Assembly (NCBI RefSeq): GCF_003086295.3
Contig: NC_092039.1
Coordinates: 65,491,649 to 65,555,648, forward strand
Direction of reading: 5' to 3'
Length of the DNA: 64,000 bases
DNA from: Arachis hypogaea
Taxonomy: Eukaryota > Streptophyta > Magnoliopsida > Fabales > Fabaceae
In this document: positions 46,705 through 56,959 of the stretch, one piece after another
How positions within the stretch are numbered: position 1 is the stretch's first letter
Layout: each line of letters starts with the position of its first letter
Translations under genes and position numbers: made by a program
Notes under the pieces: generated by a model
What the model saw: only the letters and a program-made list of their open reading frames with translations
Told to the model about the DNA's origin: nothing
Database searches by the model: none

Positions 46705-48432
46705 AATAAGAAAGAACCAAGGGGTATGACATTGAATGCAACTAAACTACATGAATCCTATCTAAATGTAGCTACCTAAAATAAATGCAAATGCTTAATT
46801 CAAACATATCAACTTGCCAAGAGAGTATGTGTAAGCACAAGGGCTAGGCAATAGGAATTAATTCCAAACCACAATTGTATTGAATTATCAAAAAGGATTT
46901 AAACTTGCAAGAATATAGATAATATGGGTGAGCACATGTAATTGAACTTTTGAACCCTCACCGGATATGTGTATCCGCTCTATTCACTCAAGTGTTTAAG
47001 GGTCAATTCACTCAATTCTCTTCTAATCAAGCTTTCCAAAATTTGATTTTCTTCTAACAATCAACATTTATTCAATGCATGCATACATTCATCATGAGGT
47101 CTTTCATTTTGGTTGTAATGGGGTTAGGGTCAAGGTAGGATCATTTATGGTTAAGTGGGCTAAGGTTTGAATCTTTGATTAGCATAGACTTTCCCACCTA
47201 ACCTATGTAATGACCTATACAAGTTCAAACTATTCTAACTACCCATTCTTCACTTTTTCTTACATATTCATGTATCCTTATTTGATTCATAACACTTATG
47301 CATTGATCCCTTTTTATTGACTTCACTTTGGGGCATTTTGTCCCCTTCTTTATTATTTTTCCTTCTTTTTCCATATACAATTTTTTTCTTTTCTTTCACT
47401 TTCATTTCCTTTTCTTTTCATCATTTTTTTTCTTTCATTTCTTTTTCTTTTGTCAAACTATATACAAGAACATCAATGCACAAGGTCTATTCATTTAATC
47501 AATACATGAGTATGTACCCAATTCCTAAACATAAAAGTGTACTACCCCTTTTATCCCCTCCAATGTTTCCAAACCTCACCAACTTTGAATAATAAACACT
47601 CTCACTAGCCTAGGCTAATCAAAGATCCAAACAAGGACTTTTCATTGGTTTTCCGCCTTGGGCTTGTAATGTGCTATAATAAGAATAAGTTGGTTAAGCA
47701 TAGGCTCAAAATTAGCTAACAATGGAGAATAAAGGGTTGGCTATTTGGGTAAGTGGCTAATGAAGTAATGGCCTCAATCATGCAAATGCATAAATACAAG
47801 AAACAAATGGACATATAGAATCAAGCAAATCAAGGATTACAATCATAGAAAGAGAATAAATTCACACAAGAATGGAAAATAAGTGGTTATAAAGTGTAAC
47901 CACATCAATAGGCTCAAGTCTCACAAGCTTGTGTTCTTAGTTCAATACATGCTTCACAAAGTATGAAATTCAAGCAAGTTTTACCAAAAATTTTCTTTCA
48001 ATCAATTGGGTTGATGCCCTATATTTTAAACTTCTTGGAAACTTTCAATATTTGAATAAGCATTGTTGTGATTGAAAAATTCAAAAATTTTCTTAGTTCA
48101 CCCTTTTCTTTTTCTCATTTAAAATCAATTTTTCATGTAAAAAGGGTAACTAAATATTTGCAATCCAAAATATGATTTCTAATCACAACTACAACTAAAA
48201 GTAAAGATAAACAAAATGTATAAAGAAAATCCAACTAAAGTACGAAATCTAAAAGTATCCAAAATATCTAAAAATATCCACAAGCATCAAAGTCATCAAA
48301 GTAACTAAAATCCAAAATAGGCAATAAAAGTATCTAAAGTAAACTAAAAGTGCATCCAAATATATACAAAATGTGCAAAATAGGATAACTAGGCTGAAAA
48401 AGTTCACTGGTTCCCAAATAGTGCTACCGGTG
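46705..48432 (-). other. Noncoding 3' region of C2
   Basis: AT-rich and homologous to 1201-2857 of C1. A T-rich stretch (47340-47450) is the complement of the purine-rich stretch of C1. No gene is seen. Confidence 0.7.
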
Positions 48433-48471
48433 CCCTCCCCACACTTAAAACCAAGCATCGTCCTCGATGCT
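48433..48471 (-). promoter_or_regulatory. AGGA hairpin plus PPT-like motif at the end of the C2 downstream ORF
   Basis: On the minus strand: stem AGCATCG/CGATGCT with loop AGGA (48454-48471), which overlaps the stop codon. AAGTGTGGGGAGGG (48433-48446) follows. Confidence 0.75.
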
Positions 48472-49804
48472 AAACCGGAGGATCAGTGGGAGGTACAACG
48501 ATAGGTGCAGGCTCTGTCTGTGGGACCGGCTCCTCAGGAATCTCTAGTGGCTCTGTAGTGGCAGGGGAATGCTGCTGAACCAGCGCCTCCGCAACCTCCT
48601 CCTGATGATCCTGATCATCGGAGGCCGGAGAGTCGGGAAGTGGGGGTAACTCAAGGCCCTGGGCCACAAACATCTGATCTATCCTGTCCAGGCGGCGTCG
48701 GATATGGCGCTTCTCGCGCTCTAAAAATCGGAAAAGGCGCTGGACTAGGAGATATGTAGGCTCGGGTGCTGCCGGCGGATCAGTGGATGAAGAAGGAGCT
48801 GCAGTAGTAGAGGATGATGGGGCAGCTGTAGGGTCTGACGGAGAAGGTGTCCCCACGGGAGCTCTGGCCCGAGATCGGCGTCTAGCAACTGGCCTCTCGT
48901 GCACCCACCCACCCCAAGGAATAGTAACCTCCTTATCATCATCATCAGGGGGCGGGGGTCGCACATCATCATCCAACCATGGCACCTCGGCTAGGGCTGC
49001 CATACTCGTGACCAAAGTAAGAAATGGGAGTAGGCCACGAATATGCGCCCGCCACATACACTGTCTGATCAGTCTAGGGAAAGAGACTTCCTTCCCCTCC
49101 ATAACACACCCAATAAGTAGGAGCATCTCCATAGGAATCTCAGAGAAATGGGTGGTGGGAAGGACATAGCTAGCAAAGATCATCTGCCAAGTCTTGGCCT
49201 CCCTAGTCAGATGAGAAAACATCATCCCTTTCGGCTTGGTATTGTTGGCATCCATAACCCAAGTAGCCTCTGGTATCCCAATAACAGTCCTGAGTGCCTC
49301 ATAATCAAAGGTCATACTGTGTATGGCTAACTCAGCCTGCTGGTGGGCACACAACTCATCCGAAACATGCCTGCACTGTAGTGCCTCCTCAATGGCAGTC
49401 TCAGTGATCATAATCTCCCTACCCCTCACCTGAACCGAATCTAATGTCGGACGGAAGAAGTTACAGTAGAATTCCTTCACCCAAGATACATTAATATCCC
49501 CCAAATCTCGGTCAACAAAGTCAATGCCCAAATCAATGATCCGACCGGAAATAAAACGTCTCACATCCATCGGGAGAAGTAGCTTCTTCTCAATGTTGAG
49601 CTTTGTAGTCCGATATTTAGAAAATCGGAGCTCGCAGTAGAGATTAGGGAATTTTTCAGGATTGGTGGAAGGTAACTGTTGATTTTCTTTGTCCACATCA
49701 TTTAATGGATTCTTGGCATAATGCTTATATGTGGAAGGGAGAGAAGGGGTAGAGTGTTTTCGCTTTTTGGAGGTAGTGGCTATGGCTTTGCCTTTGTCGG
49801 TCAT
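48470..49804 (-). CDS. Downstream ORF of C2, putative plant transposon protein type, 444 aa, intact
   Basis: I choose ATG 49804 (MTDKGKAIATT) because C1 starts at the same place. In both copies the ATG follows a pyrimidine tract ending in CAG, a likely 3' splice site, although the frame is open further upstream. A basic N-terminus with KKRKHS suggests nuclear targeting. The domain spans residues about 55-275: LYCELRFSKYRTTKLNIEKKL, RRFISGRIIDLGIDF, WVKEFYCNFFRP, VRGREIMITETAIEEAL, HLTREAKTWQMIFASYVLP, LLIGCVMEGKEVSFPRLIRQ, ending GLLPFLTLVTSMAALAEVPW. Then come an acidic-proline patch, WGGWVHERPVARRRSRAR, a Ser/Pro/Ala-rich linker, a short helix (LLVQRLFRFLEREKRHIRRRLDR) and a Pro/Glu tail. 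Biochemical role unknown; the same domain is downstream of pol in A1, B1 and E1. Confidence 0.85.
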   Translation of the reverse strand: MTDKGKAIATTSKKRKHSTPSLPSTYKHYAKNPLNDVDKENQQLPSTNPEKFPNLYCELRFSKYRTTKLNIEKKLLLPMDVRRFISGRIIDLGIDFVDRDLGDINVSWVKEFYCNFFRPTLDSVQVRGREIMITETAIEEALQCRHVSDELCAHQQAELAIHSMTFDYEALRTVIGIPEATWVMDANNTKPKGMMFSHLTREAKTWQMIFASYVLPTTHFSEIPMEMLLLIGCVMEGKEVSFPRLIRQCMWRAHIRGLLPFLTLVTSMAALAEVPWLDDDVRPPPPDDDDKEVTIPWGGWVHERPVARRRSRARAPVGTPSPSDPTAAPSSSTTAAPSSSTDPPAAPEPTYLLVQRLFRFLEREKRHIRRRLDRIDQMFVAQGLELPPLPDSPASDDQDHQEEVAEALVQQHSPATTEPLEIPEEPVPQTEPAPIVVPPTDPPV

Positions 49805-50940
49805 CCTGAAAAGTATGATAGGAGATATAAGACATTTAGCATTTAACAAATAAAGCATGTTCAGGAGACAAATGACAAAAAGAAACAACCTTGATGTTGC
49901 AAAAGTGAACAAATGAACCAAAGAAGCAAGTTCCATTAAAAGTAGCAACTCATATTCACAATGCAAGAATATCATCATAATTTTGAAAGAATTGTTAAAG
50001 AGTAAGCAGAAGTTAGATGGTTAAAGAAATTAATGAGGTTAGAAAAATGGATTAGAATATGATGATATTTATGCAAAATGAAAAGAAAAGTTGTGGTTCA
50101 AGTTCACAATGAGAAATGCAAATCGGGGAAGTCAAATAGAGACGAAATGTTGCCCAAAATTGAATTAAAGACCAAAATGAATTAATTTCCTTGAAAATCG
50201 GGCAGCATTCCGGCTTAAAGTTGGACGTTCCCGGATAACAAAGTAGCACAATTAGCGCAGAGAGCAACATCAAGTAAGTACAGCAACAATGGTATATTAA
50301 TCAGGCAGCATGAGATGCACAAAATCAGTCCAAGAGCAGCATACAACTTCAAATAAACAGATAGCACATAAGCACATACGGAGCACTTATCAGGCCTAGA
50401 ATCCTCTATCCAGCCCTAGCTACCTAACCGCAGTTATTTCTATCTAACCTAACATGCAAAGTTTGAATTGAAACTAACTAACATGCAATTTACTAACTAG
50501 CATACATGAAGCAGTAAAAAGAAAACAGAAAAGAATACAGAAATGGAGCGGGAACCTGGGAGCGGGGGAAACAGTAATAGAAGGGAAAATGAGAAAGAGA
50601 TGAGCCCAAGAACTGCGCCGCCGTGAATGGTGGTCGGAAAGATGAGCAGCGGCGGTGAATGGTGGTTCTGCCCCGGGAAAAGAAGAAAGGGAAGTGAATG
50701 AGAGAGAGAGAGCGAGCGAGGACAGAGCGGGAGAGAGAGAGATGGAAGGGTTGCCGGCGTTGGGACGGCGGTGAGAGGAGAGACAGAGGGAGGGAGAGAG
50801 AAGGAGAGTGTGCGGAGGAGAGAGAGAATGGGAATAAGCGGTGGTGGTTATGAGGGTGTGTGGGTTGGCCGGAGGTGGGGCCGAAGGAATGAGACGGTGG
50901 TTATGGGGGTTGAGAGAAGAAAGAAGATGGTGATGGGTGA
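49805..50940 (-). other. Candidate leader and intron before the C2 downstream ORF
   Basis: On the minus strand this runs from a strongly CT-rich segment (about 50840-50690, with TCTCTCTCTC runs) through CCAACGCCGGCAACCC and CCCGCTCCCAGGTTCC (near 50552-50567) to the pyrimidine tract and CAG before ATG 49804. It looks like a plant 5' leader, a possible donor and an intron of about 750 bases. None of this is proven. Confidence 0.4.
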
Positions 50941-50944
50941 TGGT

Positions 50945-51505
50945 ATACGCGACTGCGCAGTGCGCGTCGCGTATTAGGGTTATCCTAATTTGAAATCGAC
51001 GCGAGCGCGCACCTTGCGCGTCCGCGTCTATGAAGAAAACTCGGGGTCTACGCGTGCGCGTACCGTGCGCTTACGCGTGGATGAGAAAGATAGGAAGGGA
51101 CGCGTGCGCGTACCGTGCGCGCACGCGTGAAAGGAGTTGGGCTGTAGGCCTAAGGTTGGCCCATAGGAGGCCTAACTCTCTGGTCAATGGCCTGGAAGTT
51201 GCACAACTAGGTCTGCGCGTACACGGCATGTGCGCGTCCGCGCGAGATGAATTGGGCCAGGGGCTTAAGGGTGGCCCAGAGCTGGCCTAACTTTCTGGAG
51301 CTTGGCGCAAGATTTTGCAGCAGCAACTCGACGCGTACGCGGCAGGTGCGCGCGCGCGTGCTACATCCTATGTGTGTATGGCGTAAGCGTGAGGTGGGTT
51401 GGGCTCGAGGCACAACGCTGGCCTAGGAGAGGCCCAACTCTCTGGATTATGGCTGATGATGCATCCGCTCCTGGACGCGTGCGCGTACAGCGTGCGCGCG
51501 CGTCC
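50945..51505 (-). repeat. Internal GC palindrome array of C2
   Basis: At least five clusters of CGCGTGCGCGTACCGTGCGCG-like sequence (near 50995, 51045, 51095, 51215, 51330, 51475), the motif also found in the C LTRs, separated by spacers containing GGCCTAACTCTCTGG. It lies upstream, in minus-strand terms, of the CT-rich leader of the downstream ORF. Confidence 0.85.
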
Positions 51506-51794
51506 ACCCCGCTTTTTTTTTTTTTTTTGAACAGGATAATGCCTAAAAGCTTCTACTTGCCCAAAGACTCCCCATGGTGCCTACAACTCCTTATTTAGTC
51601 AAAAACCTACACTTTCTAAAATGCAAGTTGGTTTTTTTAAGATTTATTCTATTTCTACTAATCACAACATACATGTTAATATTCTAGCTACTAATGTATA
51701 CAAACAAGCTAATTATGATATGCAAACCTACCTACAATGGTAACTCAAATCACTTATTAAACAAGGTTAGAAGAGAGTGGAAAGAGTTTACCAT

Positions 51795-51820
51795 GGTGGG
51801 GTGTCTCCCACCTAGCACTT
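51795..51820 (-). promoter_or_regulatory. Post-ORF1 hairpin of C2
   Basis: On the minus strand: AAGTGCTA, then stem GGTGGG/CCCACC with loop AGACAC, about 40 bases after the ORF1 stop. It matches in place and design the post-pol hairpins of A1, B1, D1 and G, with both stem strands changed. Confidence 0.7.
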
Positions 51821-51861
51821 TTAGTTAAAGTCCTTAAGTTGGACATTTGGTGGAGTCCTTG

Positions 51862-53532
51862 CTAGGGTGGCTTATGCTTGAACTCTTCTTCGAATCCCCA
51901 CCAATGTTTGCACTTCCAATAGCCTCCGGGATCCCAATTTAAACGTACAAGGCCTTCAAGGGGGCCTAGGCAAGTAACGAGGCCCTTAAGTTGATAGTGG
52001 TCTATGTATGTTCCGGGGTCCCATACTTTGTTTGTTAACTCCTTTTCTTCTTGATCTTCATGCTTCCAATAGGGTGACAAACTTATTGAATTCTCCTTGT
52101 AACTCATACTCATCATCCTAATCCCATTGGATTTGGCTTCATTCCACCTTTGAGATTCAAAGTTTGCTATTCCATTCTTTATGCACCTTGATTCAATTTT
52201 TCCACCGACATCTAATCCGTTCTTACTCTTTAGCCCGCAAAGAGCTCTAAGTTGGCCGTCCGTTTCTAACAATGCATATTGATATGGGCCAAGAAAATTA
52301 AAGGATGAGATGATTACCCACTCAATTTGTGATTGGGACGGCGACTTAGCAAGGAAAGTATCCAATGGTCTTGACATTGTAAGTTCCACTTCCCTTGGCT
52401 CCTCCATGATGATTTCCATCTTTTGATAACTCATTTTAAATTCTTCTTGTTTGCTAACTTCCTTCAAACCCTTATTATTGATTAAGTCATGTGTTGGAGG
52501 TTGCGCACCCTCCTCAACATTGATTTCACATTCGAAGGGGGAAGCTTCAACAAGATCACCATTGTTACTCGATGTAGAGTTATTTTCATTGATGGAACTT
52601 CCTTCTTGTTTAACCTCTTCTAGGTCTTCTTCCACTTCTTTATCTTCAACAATCTTTATTTCCTCCGTTTGTTGCAACATACACTCTGTTTCCTTGTGCT
52701 CAACTTGAGACTCTAAAGTCTCCCTCATACCTCCCTCTTTGGTTGCTTTCTCACAATCATCCGTGAACTCATTCCGGTTGTGATATGAATCCCAAGAATC
52801 TATCTTTTGACGGATGGTTGCTTGAAATCGGTCCATTTCTTCCTTGAAACGATCCCTTAATTCTTGTTCCACTTCACTAACATAAGTAGGATCATATTGC
52901 TCTTGGATTAATGGACATTGATATGCTTCCATGGAGGTTTGTGGCGGAGAGGGGAATTCATGATATGGTTGGAAAGAAGATTCATCAAAGCTTTGAGGTG
53001 GGAAGTTATTTTGGTTAATGGTGGAAGGTGGAATTATACGGGATGTAAATTCTTGGAGGGTAGAGGTGAAACTAGTGAAGGCGGTTTGGAGTTCTTCTTG
53101 CTCTTGAAGAATGATACCAAGTGTATCGTTTATGGGGACTTGGGTTGGAGGGTAAAAATGTTGGAGTGGTGGTGATTCAAGGGTTGCTTGTTCATAATCG
53201 TCACAAGGGTACGCATAGGGGGAATATAGATTTGGATCATATGTGGGCAATTGGTGGAAATAAGGTGGGGGTTGAGAGTATGGTGTGTAGAATGATGGTG
53301 GTTGAGTGGTATAACCATGATAAGAGTCATCATATCCATAGGAATGATATGCATTATAGGAAGGATTACCATCATAGTAACTTGAGGGGGAAGGTTGCCA
53401 TGGTGATTGCTCATATGGATATGGCTCCCCTCCTGAGAATTCGTCTATCCCATAATGTGAGCCATCATTCAAGTTTTCATCACCTACAAAGTAGTCATAG
53501 TCATATCCAAAACCACAAGGACGAGAATTCAT
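51862..53532 (-). CDS. ORF1 of C2, unrecognised 556-aa protein in the gag position, intact
   Basis: It starts at ATG 53532 (MNSRPCGFGYDYDYF), 128 bases downstream of the primer site. An in-frame Met 18 codons earlier would add a hydrophobic stretch. Residues about 1-140 are rich in Tyr, Pro and Ser (repeated SYY, PPP, YDPNLYSPYAY), low-complexity and probably disordered. Residues about 150-185 and 225-260 look helical (ILQEQEELQTAF; EVEQELRDRFKEEMDRF). A long acidic segment (about 290-370) follows. The C-terminal third has a compact look with IEWVIISSFNFLGPYQYALL and a Trp-rich end (GGYWKCKHWWGFEEEF). I recognise no gag, protease, RT or zinc-knuckle motif. Its place suggests a replacement for gag, but that is inference. 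Confidence 0.75.
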   Translation of the reverse strand: MNSRPCGFGYDYDYFVGDENLNDGSHYGIDEFSGGEPYPYEQSPWQPSPSSYYDGNPSYNAYHSYGYDDSYHGYTTQPPSFYTPYSQPPPYFHQLPTYDPNLYSPYAYPCDDYEQATLESPPLQHFYPPTQVPINDTLGIILQEQEELQTAFTSFTSTLQEFTSRIIPPSTINQNNFPPQSFDESSFQPYHEFPSPPQTSMEAYQCPLIQEQYDPTYVSEVEQELRDRFKEEMDRFQATIRQKIDSWDSYHNRNEFTDDCEKATKEGGMRETLESQVEHKETECMLQQTEEIKIVEDKEVEEDLEEVKQEGSSINENNSTSSNNGDLVEASPFECEINVEEGAQPPTHDLINNKGLKEVSKQEEFKMSYQKMEIIMEEPREVELTMSRPLDTFLAKSPSQSQIEWVIISSFNFLGPYQYALLETDGQLRALCGLKSKNGLDVGGKIESRCIKNGIANFESQRWNEAKSNGIRMMSMSYKENSISLSPYWKHEDQEEKELTNKVWDPGTYIDHYQLKGLVTCLGPLEGLVRLNWDPGGYWKCKHWWGFEEEFKHKPP

Positions 53533-53659
53533 AGTGGCAATTAGAAACAAAACTAATAGAGATCTAAAACTAACAAAAACTACCAAACAAACAAAAGAAA
53601 AACATATTCACAATATTCACATATTTACATTAACCAAAAACATGGCACTCATGCGCATT

Positions 53660-53676
53660 CCCCGGCAACGGCGCCA
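53660..53676 (-). promoter_or_regulatory. Primer-binding site, tRNA-Asp, C2
   Basis: The complement of CCCCGGCAACGGCGCCA, perfect to tRNA-Asp, three bases from the LTR. A non-autonomous element thus uses the same primer as the autonomous ones. Confidence 0.9.
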
Positions 53677-53679
53677 TTT

Positions 53680-54376
53680 TGACGATTGGATTTTTGCCGG
53701 TATAGAAATTTTTCAAGTAATCAATCGTAGTATAGTCTAAACCGACGCAAAATCCATCATCAAACAAATCTACAATCTATAATCGAGAGTATTAATCCCG
53801 AGTCGTTCTTCCCTAGGAATGCTACAAGGATGCATGTTATTGGTTAAGTGGTCTTTTTGTGGCTTAAAGAGTGTAGCATAAAAGTGTGAATAAAAGAAAA
53901 CAACAAACAATCAATATTAAAAGCCTTGGCCAAGGTTGAACATTGGAAGTCCCATCACTATAGCTTCATTCAATTGTGATAACAAAGGAGTGTTGCTTTA
54001 CTTAGTTAACCCCTAATTATAGAGGTAAGTCAAGTAAAAGTAACTAACTTGAGTCACAAGTCCTAGTCTCACCCTAGGGAAGTCTAGCTTTAGTGCACTC
54101 TAAGTCAATTAGCAATCCTCAATTCTTAATCAACAATTGACATCCATTATTCAAGTGTCTCCAATGACTCAACCACTAGGCCAAGTGAGGGAATACTACT
54201 CCATATCTAAAGTTGGCATTTTCTCAAACACTTGGAGGGCAACAATGAAAGACATAGTAAAATTGAGAAGAGATTTAGAAGTAAAGCAATTCAATCACAA
54301 GAGATTAACAACAATCAACAATGAACAACAATGAAAAGGAAATCTTCAATGAATCAATAGAATCCCAAACAACAAA
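53680..54376 (-). repeat. 5' LTR of C2, U5-side fragment only
   Basis: It matches 45198-45894 with almost no differences, then breaks off at AACAACAAA and joins D1 leader sequence at 54377. Confidence 0.92.
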
Positions 54377-54560
54377 TTTAAGCAAAAATTCAAACAGTTA
54401 GTGTGTTAGTGAGAGTTAGAACAACAGAAAAGAAAAATGCTTAATCTAGATCTCCACTTCACTTAATCATTGTCAATCTATTTCAATCCCCGGCAACGGC
54501 GCCAAAAACTTGATGTGTGGAAAGCGATCCAACACAAAACTCACCGGCAAGTGTACCGGG
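54377..54560 (-). repeat. 184-bp direct duplication of D1 leader and LTR end, right copy
   Basis: The second copy of 43540-43723, including a complete tRNA-Asp primer site at 54488-54504. It runs without a break into the full D1 5' LTR. Confidence 0.9.
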
Positions 54561-56464
54561 TCACATCAAGTAATAATAACTCACATGAGTGAGGTCGATC
54601 CCACAGGGATTGAAGGATTGAGCAATTTTAGTTTAGTGGGTGATTTAGTCAAGCGAATTAAGTTTTGGTTGAGTGATTTGTGTTTAACAGGAAGTAAATG
54701 ACAGTAAATGTAAAGGGGGAAGGGAAAAGTGCAGTAAATTGAAGAACAGAATTGTAAATTTGCAGAATCTTAAGGAGCAAGAAAGTAAATGACTGAAACT
54801 TAAAGTGCAAGAAACTTAAATTGCAGTAACTTAAATGGCAAGAAAGATAAATGGCTTGAATATAAAAGGGAATTGAGGAATGGGATTGCAAGATCTAAAC
54901 AAAGAAGAAGTAAATTGCAGCAATTGATTGAGCAGAATTTAAATCAGAGGCAAATAGCATTCAAACAGAAAGAAAATAAAATGCAGCAAAGGTTCACAGA
55001 AGAACCAAGAGTGAATTATGATCTCAGGATCCCAGGGCTTTGGTAGCAGAGCCTAAAACCCACTTTCCTTCCCAGATCTGAATTAACTAAGCAATTGACA
55101 GAAAATTAAAGAAGAAGTAATAGAAGAACAGAATTGGAATTGAATTATGCAGAAAACAAGATGCAAAGAGCTTGAATGGGAATTGGGACAGAATTTCCCC
55201 AATTTCACACACCCAAAACTCAGAAACAGAAGAGTAGAATTGCCCAAGGGAAATGAGGAAGGAGATCAATCAATTCTCCCTTGATCCTCTTAGTGCTCGG
55301 ACAAGTCTCTCAAGAAAGCTCAAAGAAAAATGAAATTCAAAAGCTAAGACAAGAGTAAGTTAGAAGGTAAAAATTCAAAAGAAGGTAAAAAGCTCCTAAT
55401 TACATCAAACTAGCTTCTATATATACACTTTCTATTCTTGGATTTTGGGATTTGGATGGGCTTTTGATTTGGTGAAGAAATGAATTAAAATGGGAATTTA
55501 ATTTAAATTTTCGGCCCATGAGATTCACTCCCAGGAGGCTGCCCTGCCCTTGTTGAGGGCAGGGCAGAAGATTGATGCATGGTGGTGCGAGTTGGTGCGG
55601 CCTTGGTGTGCCAGAGGCTGCCCTGCCCGCGCCAAGGGCAGGGCAGAAAAGTTGGTGCTGCCAGGGTTGAGGAGTGCGCGCGTTGGTGCTGCCAAGGTTG
55701 AAAATTGGTGCGCGCGTTTTGCTTCTTGGTGCGCCACTTCAAATGCTGCCCTGCCCGCGCCAAGGGCAGGGCAGAGTTGCCATATTGCACGCCCGTGTTC
55801 GAACCTGGGCGGATACACACGCTTCATTAATTTTCTTGATTTCTTGGCACGGCAATGGGTCTTAGAGCTTGGCTTCCTCATGGTTCTTTGTTCGAACCTT
55901 GTGGCATGCATGGGTGATATTTTTTTGTTGAATTTCTTCCTTGTAGAGCCCGATTCTGCCCTCCAGAAGGGCAGGGCAGAGTTTGCTTTCTCTTGGTCCC
56001 AAGGCACCATTTTGTGCTCTGCCCTTGTAGTGGGCAGGGCAGAGTTGCCTTCCTTGGCTTGGTCACCTAATGTTGCTCTCCTAGAGGGCATTCTGCCCTT
56101 GTGGAGGGCAATGTTGCTTCCCCCATTAGTTGCGGCACGCTTCTCTCCTCTTTGGCCACGCTTTCCTTTTCTTGTGTTACGCTTCTTAGGCCACGCTTTT
56201 CATTTTCTTTTCTTTTCTTCACCTACAATAAACCAAACAACCACTCAAAGTATCACTAAATTCAAGAGGCTTATAAATCAATTAAAATTCAATCAAAATT
56301 AGCTTAAACCTCATGATTTAACATTAATTTCATGGTGGTTGCTTGATTTAGAGAAGTTATGCATTTTCACTCCAAATCACTTACTTAGGATGCAAGAAAG
56401 TGCATAAATGCTAACAAAACAAGTGAAATTAGCTTGAAAATGGGTATATGATGACTTGTCATCA
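54511..56464 (-). repeat. 5' LTR of D1
   Basis: 1954 bp, nearly identical to 34422-36376. TATA box complement at 55417-55426 and the GGGCAGGGCAG array at about 55538-56115. It is followed by the target duplication GTACC. Confidence 0.92.
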
Positions 56465-56959
56465 GTACCCATTAGGGGTGTTGAACGCTGGGTAGGGACT
56501 CCATCATGGGTGTTGGATGCCAGCTGCTCCCCTGTGGGCGCTGGACGCCAGGAATGGAGCTGGTGGCTGGTGTTGAACACCACTTTTGGGCCTTTACTTC
56601 CAAAACAAAGTAGAAAGTTTTATATATTTCTGGAAAGCCCTGGATGTTAGCTTTCTATAGCCATTGAGTTTGCGCCATTTGGACTTCTGTATCTCCAGAA
56701 AAGCTACTTTGGGTGCACAGAGGTCAGATCTTGACAACATCTATAGTCCTTTCTTTGTCTCTGAATTAAACTTTTGCTTAAGCTCCTCAATTTCAATCAG
56801 AAAATACGTGAAATCACCATAAAACACACAAACTCAAAGAAGAATCCAAAAATGTGAATTTTTCACTGAAACCTATGAAAACATAAAAAAACTTAAACAA
56901 AACATAATGAAAACTATATGAAAATGATGCCAAAAAGCGTATAAAATATATGCTCATCA
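56465..56959 (-). repeat. 5' LTR of element 0, portion right of D1
   Basis: It begins with the second GTACC and continues the LTR to its U3 end, whose complement starts TGATGAGCATATATTTTATA. It includes degenerate family palindromes (GGGCGCTGGACGCCAGG, GGTGTTGAACACC) at about 56478-56582. The bases TGTAG (56960-56964) are the expected duplication on this side. Confidence 0.85.

Larger units (their letters stand above)
45198..54376 (-). mobile_element. C2: non-autonomous C-family element, minus strand, 5' LTR truncated
   Basis: On the minus strand: partial 5' LTR (53680-54376), perfect tRNA-Asp primer site, ORF1, a 2-kb middle region, downstream ORF, polypurine tract and full 3' LTR (45198-46665). 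No protease, RT, RNase H or integrase is present. The two LTR copies look identical over the shared 697 bases. About 770 bases of the 5' LTR are missing at the right, where the sequence passes into duplicated D1 leader at 54377. Confidence 0.9.
34422..56464 (-). mobile_element. D1: Athila-like element, minus strand, interrupted by a C-family complex
   Basis: The ends are TGATGTGTGG (34422) and CTTGTCATCA (56464), and GTACC flanks both (34417-34421, 56465-56469). On the minus strand: 5' LTR (54511-56464), primer site, gag, protease, RT-RNase H-integrase, polypurine tract, 3' LTR (34422-36376). The 5' LTR region is broken: 43674-43723 holds its first 50 bases, then the C complex follows. A 184-bp segment (43540-43723) is repeated at 54377-54560. 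There is no downstream ORF between pol and the 3' LTR, unlike A1, B1 and E1. Confidence 0.92.

Noticed and set aside
49805..49978. N-terminal hydrophobic extension of the C2 downstream ORF (frame open to 49978)
   Set aside because: The extension lies across the pyrimidine tract and CAG before ATG 49804, and C1 shows the same splice-site-like sequence there. It is more likely intron than signal sequence.
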